Below are positions 45,165 to 55,939 of a stretch of DNA of 64,000 nucleotides, one piece after another. The stretch is from Tanypteryx hageni (lineage: Eukaryota; Arthropoda; Insecta; Odonata; Petaluridae). A model generated the notes under the pieces. That model was not told where the DNA came from. It ran no database searches and saw only the letters and a list, made by a program, of their open reading frames with translations. A program made the translations under genes and the position numbers. Each line of letters opens with the position of its first letter. The stretch's first letter is position 1. The stretch covers positions 194,564,370 through 194,628,369 of the forward strand of contig CM054115.1 in the NCBI GenBank assembly GCA_028673005.1. The letters run 5' to 3'.

Positions 45165-45395
45165 TAAAAGAACGTTTTTCAGTTTTTGATGCTAGGTTTT
45201 TATTTGCTGTTATTTTTCTTTTATTTTCTGTTAAATTGCATTATTTTTGATAAAAAAGTGAGTTTTTTTAGGTTGACTGGAACCGTACTTCCAGTATTAC
45301 ATTGTGTTATGGGAAAATAGGACTTGCACTTCGTGAATTTGCATTTCGCGTCAATTTTCAGGAACCAATTATTAGCAAAGTTTAAAAAGGTTGTG
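45165..45395. mobile_element. CACCACC-TIR element, fragment D
   Basis: This partial copy corresponds to the right ~230 bp of copy B and ends AAAAAGGTTGTG next to TA (45396-45397). One base of the inverted end is changed. Confidence 0.6.
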
Positions 45396-45489
45396 TATTG
45401 TAGGACATAGTTCCGTATTCGGCCATAGTCATTAGTGGCGCCACAGTCCAGGGGGATATATAGCACTTTAGCCAAAATGTCAGAATGAT

Positions 45490-48400
45490 GGTTCATTCAT
45501 TCATCATGCTTCTGTCCGAAGACACGTTTTAACTGAATCGCTGCCTCCATTTCTCTCTCTCCCTAGAAGCCTCTTTTATATCTCTATAAGTATTATATCC
45601 CTGCTTTATATTATCTAATATTCCTATTCTTTTTCTCCCTCTTCCTCTTCTTCCACTAATTTTTCCTTCTAAGATCGTCCTTTGTAAACACTGTCTTCTC
45701 AATATGTGCCCTATCCAATTTGCTTTTCTTTTCCTGATTGTTTTTATCAGCATCCTTTCTTCTCCCACCATTTCTAATACTTCTTCATTTCTCTTCCTCT
45801 CTGTCCATTTCACTTTCATCATTCTCCTCCATACCCACATCTCAAAACTTTCTAAATATTTTTCCGCCTTTCTCCTTATCGTCCACGTCTCTGCACCATA
45901 AAGAGCTATGCTCCATATGTAGCATTTTGCTAATTTCTTCCTTGTTTCTAAATTTATTTTCTTGCTTGTGAGAAGCTCCTTCTTCTCGTTAAATGCTGCT
46001 TTTGCCATTGCAATCCTACTTCTGATGTCCTGTGTACTACTTCCATCCTGCACTAAAATACTGCCGAGATATTTGAAACTACTTACTTGTTCCAATTTTT
46101 GGCCATTTACCATTATATTTAATTCTTTATGTTCCTTTGAAACCACCATGACTTTCTTTTTTTCAGCATTGATCTTCATTCCATATTGTTGGCCAACCTC
46201 CACTAGTCTGTCTGTCATCCTCTGAAGCTCTTTCTCGTCTTCTGCTATTAAGCCCTGATCATCTGCGAATTTAATGGTGGTAATACTTTCACCTCCTATC
46301 TTAAATCCTTTCTCTTCCATCAACGCTTCTTCTGTTATTGTTTCTGCATAAATATTAAATATCGCTGGTGAAATAGGACATCCCTGCCTCACTCCCCTCC
46401 CTATTGAAGTACTTTCTGTTTCTTCTCCTTCAACCCTGACTCTAATCTTTTGATCTAAGTAAAGGTTTTTAAGCAGTCTTTTATCTTTCCAATCTATTCC
46501 TATTTTGTTTAAAATACCCAGCATTTTATCCCATTTCACTCGGTCAAAAGCTTTCTCCCAATCTACAAAACAAAAATAAATACTTTTATTGACTTCTAGC
46601 GCTCTTTCTATCATCATCCCCATACATCCTATAGCATCTCTAGTCCCTCTTCCTCTTCTGAAACCAAACTGATTATCTTGCAGCTCCTTTTCTATTTTAC
46701 ATTCAATTCTTTTGGTTATTATTCTAGTTAGAACTTTAGCTGTATGAGAAATTAAACTAATTGTTCTGTAATCCTTACAACATTTTGCATCGTTCTTTTT
46801 CTCCAGTGGTACCATCACAACATCTAAAAAATCTTCAGGCCATATGCCAGTATCATATACTTGGTTAAAAAATGTTGTTAGTTGCTTAACTGCTTTCGAC
46901 CCCAAAACCTTAAGAACGTCCACGGGTATATCATCACTCCCAACTGCCTTCCTTCTTTTCATGTCATCAATTGCTTTTTTAACTTCAGACTCGAGAATAC
47001 TTGGTCCTAGCTGATCTTTTTCCACATCCTGTTTTTCATTTAATTCAATATTTCTTGGCTTTCCTTCTTTGTCTTACAGCACCTCAATGTATTCTTTCCA
47101 AACATTCTTTACATTGTCTGGCTCCGATACTATTTTACCACTTTTGTTCATGATTCCTTTACGTCCTATCTTTCTTGCCTTTTTCTTGAATAGTTCCCTT
47201 GCTTTGCTATACATGAGGTCTGTTCTACAAATTCTTTCGCACTCGACAATCTCCTCACATTTCTCATTTATCCACTGTTCTCTGGCTTTATCTGTTTCCC
47301 TTCTTAAAGCATTATTTAACTCCTTGTATTTTCTTTGGCCTTCTTCAGTGTTTATGTTCTTCCACTTTCTCTGCTCTTCCATTTTTTGCAGCATGGCTGC
47401 TGTGATCCAGGGTTTTTTGATTCTTTCACCCATTACCTTTCCTACCTTCTTTTCCATTACATCTTTAATGTTGCTATGGATGTATCTCCACTCCTCATCT
47501 ACATTCTTCCTATTTTCTTCAGCTCTCTCCCCCAACCTTTCCTCCAGCTCTATCATGATAGCCTCCTTGTTTTTAAGGAGTTCCTCTAAGTTCCATTTCT
47601 TGTTAACTCTTATGTTTCTCTTAATGCTCTTCAGTCTACATTGTGTATTTGCCACCAAAAGGTTGTGGTCGGAATCAATATCTGCCCCTGGTAGTGTTTT
47701 TACATTTTTAATGCTATTTCTAAATCTTTCATTGACTAGTATGTAATCTATCTGGTATCGTCTCTGGTCTCCTGGGCTTCTCCATGCGTAAAGTCTCCGC
47801 TGGTGATGCTTAAACCATGTATTAGTTACAATCAATCTATTTCTATGGCAGAATTCCACAAGTTTATCCCCTCTTTCATTTCTCTTCCCTAGTCCATATT
47901 TTCCCACTATGTTATCTTCCTGTCCCTCTCCGACTACACTGTTCCAATCTCCCATTACTATGGTGGTGACCTTTCCTTTTCCCTCCTCCTCCAATATCTC
48001 CATAATCTGTTCATACATTTCATCTACTTCGTCGTCGCCAGCATTAGTCATTGGCATATACACTTGAATTATAAGCATTTCCACTGGCTCCATCTGAAGT
48101 TTTACGGCTATTAATCTATCATTAACTGTCACTACCTTGCTAATTCTTTCAGCTATCTCTTTTCTCATTATAATCCCCACTCCCCTTTCCTTTTTCTCCC
48201 CTCCCGAGTAAATAATCTTAAATTCGTCTGAATTTATCTCGCCTTCTCCTTCCCACCGAACTTCACTAAGACCTACTATACCTACATTATTCCTTCTCAT
48301 TTCCCTTTTTAAGTTCTCTAGTTTAACCCCTGAATTCATAGTCCTAACATTCCATGTGCCTATTCTTAATTTCTCACCACTTACTTTCCTATTAATGTTA

Positions 48401-48830
48401 CATTTCCTCTGTGCATCCCCTAGGGTAGTCCCCACCCGGAGATCCGATTGGGGGACTATTTTACCTCCGGAATATTTTACCCCAGAGAGATCCATAGAGG
48501 TATTTGCAGCTTTTCAGCCTATCATGGGATATATAATGAGGTAGTTTCCCCTTGATTTCCTCATCGCAGTTTCACAGAGTGATTACCCATCTGTAGCTGT
48601 TCAGATCCACATGATCACCACCTACAGAGGTACTGTGCAAGCTGCTGCCCTTGCACAGGGGGATGTAAAACCCCCAAGACTGCTTCTTAGTCTGACTCTT
48701 CCCCTCAGACCTTTCCGGCTTGGATGGTCCTACCAGGAGAATTATCTCCCGCCGGCATAGCTCTTTGGATCGTAAGAGTACACAAACCCTCCCACCTCTG
48801 TAAGGTTATGCAGTCCTTAGGGAATGATGG
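45490..48830 (-). mobile_element. RTE-type LINE, nearly intact
   Basis: About 3.3 kb on the minus strand: a 5' UTR (48830-48496), one long ORF (48495-45529) and a short 3' end with an ATGA-type tail near 45500. The size and the single endonuclease plus reverse-transcriptase ORF fit the RTE clade. Confidence 0.85.
45529..48495 (-). pseudogene. RTE endonuclease-reverse transcriptase with one in-frame stop
   Basis: The first part (48495-47074) has the apurinic endonuclease: LRIGTWNVRTMNSG, LSEVRWEGEG, VMGDWNSVVGEG, DSDHNLLV. After an in-frame TAA at 47076-47074 the same frame continues. The reverse transcriptase has KAVGSDDIPVDVLK, DYRTISLISHTAKVLTRII, FGFRRGRGTRDAI, WEKAFDRV, GVRQGCPISPAIFN and the catalytic IKFADDQGLI, then ALYGAETWTI and ANWIGHILRR. 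The ORF is about 988 codons and its start ATG has a TGA 21 bases upstream in frame. Apart from the single stop no frameshift is seen, so the copy is young. It copies its RNA into nicked DNA. Confidence 0.9.
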
Positions 48831-49140
48831 TTAAATATAACAAAGTAATTATAAAGAATGAAACTTCTTAAAAAAAGTCGGGAATTTTTTTCTGAACGGT
48901 CCGAAAGAGCTGTGAAGAACCTGCCTATTGGATGCTAGTCAGGCAATCATCCTATACACTTGCCTGGACTAATATTTCAGATAGTTTAAATCATTGCCAG
49001 ATGCTAAAAACCAAACCTAGTAAAGATCAAAAACTGTACATTGTATTGTATTAGGAATTTCATTTTCCAGACATCATTATAATGATCATATTTTTTCGTA
49101 CCGGGATGAATTTTTATTGTGCCAAACCAATATTTTCGTC
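48831..49140. other. Intron 1, unassigned
   Basis: No feature recognised. Confidence 0.3.
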
Positions 49141-49149
49141 ACAACGATA

Positions 49150-49740
49150 TTAGGAATTACATGGAACAGTACTCCATTGGAACTCGGATGGGCCAGGGAA
49201 GGGAAATTTGAACATACAGGAACATTTTACGCGTCCCCACCATGTTCGGTAGTTTGGTGGAAGTGTTTTGGTTCCTCCTCACATTCTAAGTGTTTCCCCC
49301 TCAGGTAGAGAAGCATTCATCTAAATAAAACGACACCACGAATTCTGCTGCCAAAACTTTAATGTTACCTCCATGTAATTCCTAATCTTGCCACTTTCAG
49401 GGCCCTGTAGTTCCATATTTCGCACTGTGGAGGTGGAGCATCGTTATTACCAAAGTACCAAAATTTCATTTACAATGGTATACCTTATTTTTTCTTTGAA
49501 TAGAGATGCCTCTGAACACAGTGAACGTGAAGAGGAATAAAAACACTTCCACCAAATAACGAGCAAAATTTTCGTTCATGTTCAAATTTCCCTTTCCTGG
49601 CACAGCCGAGTTCTAATGGAGTACTGCTCCACGTAATTCAAAATCTTGCCACATTTAGCACCTTGTAGTTCCATTTCTTGACCCTAGATGGGTGCTGTGG
49701 AGGTGGTGCCCATGAAACGCCAAAGTACCAAACATTTTTA
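49150..49740. repeat. Direct and inverted repeat cluster
   Basis: A ~110-bp block at 49365-49480 recurs directly at about 49628-49735 (TAATTC..AATCTTGCCAC..., CTGTGGAGGTGG, CAAAGTACCAAA). The block at 49155-49235 recurs inverted at about 49575-49650 (GGAACTCGG, GAAATTTGAACAT). It is probably a degenerate transposon with long ends. Confidence 0.5.
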
Positions 49741-50657
49741 CATAATGTTACATAGTAACTTGGCAGGGGAAGGAAAATAATTTAATTTTACTGAATATTT
49801 TGTTACTCCAGCGTTCATTACACCAACATTTTACTGTATTAAAAAAATGAATCTTTTGAGTCGAAACAATCACTTTTTTCCTCAGTCCTGAAAAATACTG
49901 TTTTGATAGTAATATTTAAGTAAGTGTAATGATGTATTATTTGCATGTAATAAAACATTAATTTATATTGTCTTATTTATGCTTACAAAAATTTTTTTGA
50001 CGCAATATTTCCATACTCTTGACTGTCTCTTTATAAGAAACATGAAAAGTTGCTTAATCTAAGAAAAACATCGCTATATTGGCATTACTGCTCAGGAAAT
50101 CTTTTTTTATGACAGGTAAGTCCAGAGGAATATGACTCCTCTCGATCTTCCAATTTAGCATGTCTGCTCTCTCTTGTAGTAGTGCAGCTGATTAGGCTTT
50201 GTGTTTTATGCATTATCATTAACTATTGGTTATTTTAGGAGCGACAAATGTGTAGAGTGGCTCATCATTTTGTTTTGATGATAGTTTCCTGCAGATTGCT
50301 CAGAGTTTCTAAAAATTATTTTTCAAATTTAATCCTTTTATTGAATTTACTAGCGTAATTGCCTGTCAAATATGACGGGATTATCATAGAAGTATTTGAA
50401 ATATGTATGATTTCTAGATGAAAAATCAGTAAGATATGCTATGATCTGGTTTGGCTTTCATGCACAATCAAATCTGATCAAATCAGTGTTTTTGAAATTT
50501 ATCTTTGTTTTAATTATATTGTTTACGTAATTATTAGTAGAGAGGCCAAATGATTATCTAAATATTTGCTGAAAATAAGAGGAAAATCGAAATAATAAGA
50601 TATAATGCATAAAGAAGTAACTGAAATTTACTTGAAATATTTGAGCAAATTATAAGT
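49741..50657. other. Intron 1, unassigned
   Basis: No gene is recognised. A phrase GTCAAATATGACGGG at about 50365 also occurs near 39352 (ATCAAATATGACGGG). Confidence 0.3.
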
Positions 50658-50790
50658 TAATAAATAAAGGTGAAATACTCCTTTAGCCAAACAATTAGAG
50701 GGTAACAAAACCCAATGCATTTCGCCCACAAGGTGGGCATCGTCAGGGGTAAAACCTGTTTCAACAGTGACTGGGAGCCAACTGCCAACG
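50658..50790 (-). mobile_element. Penelope-like terminal fragment (third copy)
   Basis: It matches the arms of the insertion at 10900, including the hammerhead-like core CTGACGA, stem II GCCCAC/GTGGGC, GAAA and ATGCAT on the minus strand. Only the last ~130 bp of the element are present, typical of 5'-truncated retrocopies. Confidence 0.75.
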
Positions 50791-51779
50791 CCTGGATCTC
50801 TATGAGGACTATGTAGAAAAATAAAGAAATTTTGTACGTAGTAGTAGCAATAAAATTATTTGGATATATAAAGTTTTTATTTTTTTATGACAAAACGGTT
50901 CTTACTTTAAAAATGACCCTCGTACTTACATGAACTGCAATGAGTTTTAAGTATATTTTAAGATCGCACTTATCTTTTAACTATATTAATTTTTAAAATT
51001 TTTCAGAAAAATCACTTTAGTTAAAGAAATTTAAATAAAAGTCAAAATGTTATTTTTTCAATCCTATTTGAAATTCGGTTTGAAATATTTGCTGTATTAT
51101 CAGTTAAATCCATTGAAAATTGCTTGACCTATATTTAGTTTTATGAATTCCCACCATTTGGCAATGGCGCATGATTCAATAGTATAACATTTTTATAATC
51201 AATTATAATTTATTAGTGTTATTTTTGCACTGCAGCTCCTTTTAATCCTATGCAAATGCTACGTCCTCTTTCTACATTTCTGCTCATTCCCATTCTCTTT
51301 TCCTTCCTCTAATTACTTAATAGATTCAGTAAATAAGTTATACCCATGTATAAAAGTCAGACCCATGTAAAAGCACTAAATTGGTGCATTTATTATGAGG
51401 CCAAGAATGTAAGTCAACAATTGGGACAACAGTGATCCAATATAAATAAAATGCGTAAAAACATGAAAAATCGTATTAAAACGTAATTTTTGGAGATTTA
51501 TGAATGAGATTTAAATTCTTCTCTTCGTATAACTAATGAAAGGTAAATATCTCATCCTTGAAATATTTTTAAATGTAAACGAAAAAGGTCTGCATGTTAA
51601 GGAATGGCTTTTTGCGTGATTCATATATGCGATGCGAATTTATAACTCCAGTTAATTAAAAGATGCACTGCAAAAAACTATGAAAATAACTATAAAAATA
51701 GTTAATTACCAAAAATTTCAATAGTAAGTTAACTGAAAATAAATTAATGAAAAACACGATTTTAATTATAAATAATTGG
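50791..51779. other. Intron 1, unassigned
   Basis: AT-rich intron sequence with no recognisable gene. Confidence 0.3.
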
Positions 51780-52165
51780 GGCGCCTTCTCTCTCTCTCAT
51801 ACTAAAGCATTCAAAACACACTTTCCTTACACATATAGTATAAGGATGACAATACAATCTCAAGGTTTAATAATGACATTATCGGCAAGACAACATATGT
51901 TTAAAATACTTAAAATTTTCCAATAAATGTGATTTAAATGTATAACTTGATTTGATTGATTGATTTCGAACCGAAGGCAAAAGTCAACGATAAGAATAAG
52001 AATCTGTTTATTTTCTTTAAAATGCTCCAGGTCTGAAGATCGTAGGTCAATTACTTCTAATTTAATTTTTCAAAAGAAAAAAAGCCTGCAAGTGAAAAAA
52101 GGTATTTTTAAGTGTTCTCTAATGGGGATTTCTATAGAGCGTTCCGGCGGGCCAACGGACGGACA
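51780..52165 (-). repeat. Dispersed repeat (fourth copy)
   Basis: An inverted copy of the 12560 family: a short CT run, then ATTGTATTGTCATC-type and GACCTACGATCTTCAG landmarks on the minus strand. It ends in a GGACGGACAGACAGACGG run (about 52157). Confidence 0.6.
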
Positions 52166-52332
52166 GACAGACGGACGGACCAACATACAGAATAAGGATA
52201 TTATGTATATAATAATGTCTTCTAAGCACGCAAATGCAAGTGGAAATGATCAGTCTGGCTAAAAGACAACATAAAGTTATGCTCTTGAAAGAAAAAGTCA
52301 GTACATTGGATAAAATAAAAAGCAGTGCAAGT

Positions 52333-52487
52333 GGTTCCCAAACTGGTGTGCCGCAAGAAACTTTGTTTAGTAAATATATCAACGATTTAGATGTGTTGGT
52401 CAGTAATAAAGACAATAATTTTCTTCTAATAAATAGATTATGTAGTAACATCAACTGATGGATGCATCCAAATGTTGTAATATCCAC
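52333..52487 (-). mobile_element. hAT terminal fragment, copy of 34971-35167
   Basis: It starts CAAGTGGTTCCCAAACTGG. On the minus strand it matches the right end of the 33197 element over about 150 bp. Confidence 0.6.
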
Positions 52488-52765
52488 ATGTAGCCCTCGA
52501 GAGCATTTTAAGTGGCCCGCGAAGCTATGATTAAAAAGAGATTTAAGAAAAATTCATATTACAACAATAAAACACTTGATATTGATATGTTAATCCTAAA
52601 AATGTAATTTAGACTTCATTTTCACTGATATGATGCCTCAGAATCTCTAGTTAACGTTCGATTTCAAGTTTAATCTGGCCTGCCGAAGCACTTGCAGTGT
52701 GGCCCGCCGAGTAATTCGCGACCACCAATGCAGCCCACTGCATAGAAAAATTTGCCCACAACTGC
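52488..52765 (-). mobile_element. hAT terminal fragment (GGGCAAATTT type)
   Basis: The minus strand begins TTGTGGGCAAATTTTTC, then GGGCTGCATTGG and GGGCCACACTGC, as in the MITE at 17560. The opposite end has GTAGCCCTCGAG and GTGGCCCGCGAAGC phrases. Confidence 0.55.
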
Positions 52766-52774
52766 ACTAAACTA

Positions 52775-54060
52775 ACAAGGGAAGCCCCCAAGGTGTGACA
52801 CTCGCATCGGAATGAGACTTTACAGAATTAAAGTATATGTAAAATAACGGACTCCTTTTTCTACCTAGGAGCCAACTCGACGTCATTTACGAGAAAATGC
52901 CCTTTGAATCGATCCCAGAGTCAACATAATAAGAACGTTAAAAGTCCTTTCCTAATTATCTAGGAGCGTTGGTCTAGGGAAAACGAGCTGGATTTCAGAT
53001 ATTTTTGCCGGGGTTCGATTCCCGAAGGGACCAAAATTTTTTTCTGATTTTTTAAAAAGTTTTTTTTCCGCAATTTCCAGCATATCGTCGATAAAACTCG
53101 CACAACATTTTTTAAAAATTTATTACATGCATTATAACTACTATTTTCTTAATCGTAATTCTTCACGAACATAATTTTATGGACCCATTCGCTTTACCAT
53201 CATGATCAATACATGACGAGATTTGAAAGGTGGAATGCAGAACAATGCACCGAAATAACCCAACAATATTGGACATAATGCCAATTATAATTATAATGGC
53301 AATAATTGACACCAGCAACCGATTTATCATAATGAACAATACATGATGAGATTTGAAAAGAGGAATAAAGAACAATGCATCGAAATAACCCAACAGTATT
53401 GTGACATAATTTCAATTATAATTATAATGACAATAATTGACACCTGCAAATGATAACGAATCCCAACAACAACACCGTAACTTTATTAACAACATTATAA
53501 GATGACTAGAGGCAGTTTTTCGTGGCCTTATTAGCAGACGTCCTTGTCTCTCTACCACAGTCAACGTCAGAGCGATTTATTGTTAGAGGGCACATTTTGT
53601 AGTGGCGATTGGAATTGTTTGTCTTCGTTCGTGTTTTGCAGGTGATCTTCAGTTTTTGGGGTAATAAAAACTGCATTACGATGAAGAAAATAGTAGTTAT
53701 AATGCATGGAATAAATTTAAAAAAAAATGTTGTGCAAGTTTTATCGACAATATGCTGGATTTTGCGAAAAAAAAAATTTTAAATCAGAAAAAAATTTTGG
53801 TCCCTTCGGGAATGGAACCCCGGCAAAAATATCTGAAATCCAGCTCGTTTCCCCTAGACCAACGCTCCTAGCTAATTAGGAAAGGACTTTTAACGTTCTT
53901 ATTATGTTGACTCTCGGATCGCGATTTTCAAAGGGCATTTTCTCGTAAACGACGTCGAGTTGGCACCTAGGCATAAATAGGAGTCCGTTATTTTACATAT
54001 ACTTTAATTCTGCAAAGTCTCAATCCGATGCAAGTGTCACACCTTGGGGGCTTCCCTTGT
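52775..54060. mobile_element. Foldback element with 386-bp arms
   Basis: Arms 52775-53160 and 53675-54060 are near-identical inverted copies starting ACAAGGGAAGCCCCCAAGG. The middle (53161-53674) holds two direct copies of a ~127-bp unit. No transposase is found. Each arm contains a tRNA-like segment. Total length is 1,286 bp. The target duplication is not clear. The superfamily is unknown. Confidence 0.85.
52963..53035 (+). repeat. tRNA-like segment in the foldback arm
   Basis: It has A-box-like TGGTCTAGGG (52970-52979) and perfect B-box GGTTCGATTCC (53012-53022), with a GCCGGGG/CCCGA-type T arm. The D-arm phrase CGTTGGTCTAGGG resembles tRNA-Pro. No acceptor stem forms, so it is not a working tRNA. 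The inverted copy (about 53880-53808) has GGTTCCATTCC, one base changed. Confidence 0.55.
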
Positions 54061-54929
54061 AAGGAGTAATTGCAGCTTTCAAAACTTAATGTATCTGGCA
54101 CAGCTTCAGCCACATCCTGGAGGAAATCAACATTAATCTGTCAATTACTGTTCGTGAAGCATGGAATTCAAATAACATTCTGACATCCATTTAAATCATT
54201 AAACAGTCATGGGACAAAGAGAGAGACAATAGAGACATTGATGCCGCATTAACTCCTTATTGTGAAATTTACAAAATCTTAAAAATAAAAGGAAGGCAGC
54301 TTCAGTTATCAGAATTCTTAAAGGCAATATCTTCCTGTGACCATGACAACTAATGCTATTCTTCGGTATCTCCATTGACATCATCTGAAGTTTTTCTGCT
54401 ATGTCATTCATGGCAAGTTGGAAAATTCTAATAAAATTATTCCTTCTTTATCTATAGGGATTCTCTTTTGTGTTTCTATCTCCCCTTTGGATGGTCTATT
54501 TTACTGCACCTGAGATCCAACGTTTTACACTTAAACCACCGCTTTTTGCTTTATCTGTGTTGGTAGCCCCTGCTAGAGGCAACCATCACTAATTTCTCGG
54601 ATTCTTCTACCAAAATTAAATATTTTTTCTTTCACTCCATTCGTGCGTTATTTCATATTGCTTGTCTCTCATCCTTCAACTTTCATATTTTCTCACCTCT
54701 CCATCTGTTCTGCCGGTTGCCAATACAATAAAAAAATTGCACTATAGTTCGTAACTGTTGGAGTGGGAACCCAACTCTGCATTTTCCACTGCCTTAATTA
54801 CTTCTCTTTCATGGTTTTGCCTTTCGCTGAGTTCTTCAGGAATGAAACCCCTATGAAAGATGAAGTCTGCCTGTATCATTATATATAGACGTTTCTTACA
54901 GAGGAGGATATAACATATAGGAGGATACT
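54061..54929. other. Intron 1, unassigned
   Basis: No recognised gene. A few phrases around 54100-54420 look like decayed transposase antisense but could not be named. Confidence 0.25.
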
Positions 54930-55800
54930 AATGTCCAGCCCAAACTACTAGCGCTGGAGAGCTGAACGTTTTAGTTTTTGTAGATATGATGGAGAAACCT
55001 ACAGATAAAATGAGACTTCTCACCTAAGTGACATGAGTTCGACTCCAGAAATTCTGAAAGTTGCGTTTTTTCCCATATGAAAAGCATTGCGCTATTTTTG
55101 TAAATTAATTTTGGGCACTTGCCCGTGAGCTAGAAAAATGAAATTTTCAGTGTTGCTAGAAGGCCGCAATATATGTTGAGAATTATTTTTACTTTTGCTT
55201 ACAGTGTCCTGGGTTCGACTCCAGATACCCCGGAATATCTCCCATAAGTTAGCATGGGAAAAAGTTATCCCAGTGTGTAGACCAATCTAATAGGTTTAGG
55301 AAGATGAAATTTTGCAGGTCTATAGAATTTTTCTCATAACCAACTATAAAAATCGAAAATTTCAAAATTGTTAATTTTTAGGGGTTGTTTTAACCCCATT
55401 TGTACTTTAAAGTTTAATAATTTTTATCTTGGAAACTATATGCTGTAGGCTCGAGTTTTTGAAATCAATTTTCAGAAAATTATACATTAAAAAAAATGAA
55501 ATTTTGAAAAAGTTAAAAATATCGACCACTAATAATTCGCAATTGTTTAAACATATTTTTGAGGTTTATGTATTACTGAATGTGCTACAGAGCTGAAATT
55601 TTTTTTAGAGTTAGTGTTTGTAAAAAAACGAAATAGGGATTATAGAAATTTTGATATTTTAATTTGTTTGGCAGTTAAAAATTCTTAAAGTTTAAACAAA
55701 TAGGTATATGTTTAGATACTATGAGGCAAGTTAGAAAGCTGAAAGTTTTAAGTTATTGTTTAAATCTATTATTTTTACATAGGGGAAAAACAAAAATCGC
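54930..55800 (+). repeat. Dispersed B-box repeat, two or more units
   Basis: Two units each have a B-box: AGTTCGACTCC (55036-55046) and GGTTCGACTCC (55212-55222). Each is followed by a CCCATA(T/A) phrase. A GATGAAATTTTGCAGG-type phrase and the ~220-bp block shared with 24840-25180 come after. It is non-coding. Confidence 0.6.
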
Positions 55801-55939
55801 TGCGGAGGTGAAATCTTTAGAATTAAAAAAATATTTGTAATGATGAAATATCTGTCTGAAAAATGAATGTTTTTTGAAGGAGAGATGAAATGCTTGCAGA
55901 ATGCAAGCACCTTCTACTAGTATTTACATATGTATGTCT

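Noticed and set aside
42322..45395. CRISPR-like array of short repeats
   Set aside because: The ~65-bp units are degenerate, have no unique spacers and sit in a TIR transposon in eukaryotic DNA.
47069..47746. 225-codon plus-strand ORF
   Set aside because: Antisense of the RTE endonuclease region; hydrophobic low-complexity translation of the opposite strand.
52963..53035. Possible tRNA-Pro gene
   Set aside because: No matching acceptor stem and it is present in both arms of an inverted repeat.
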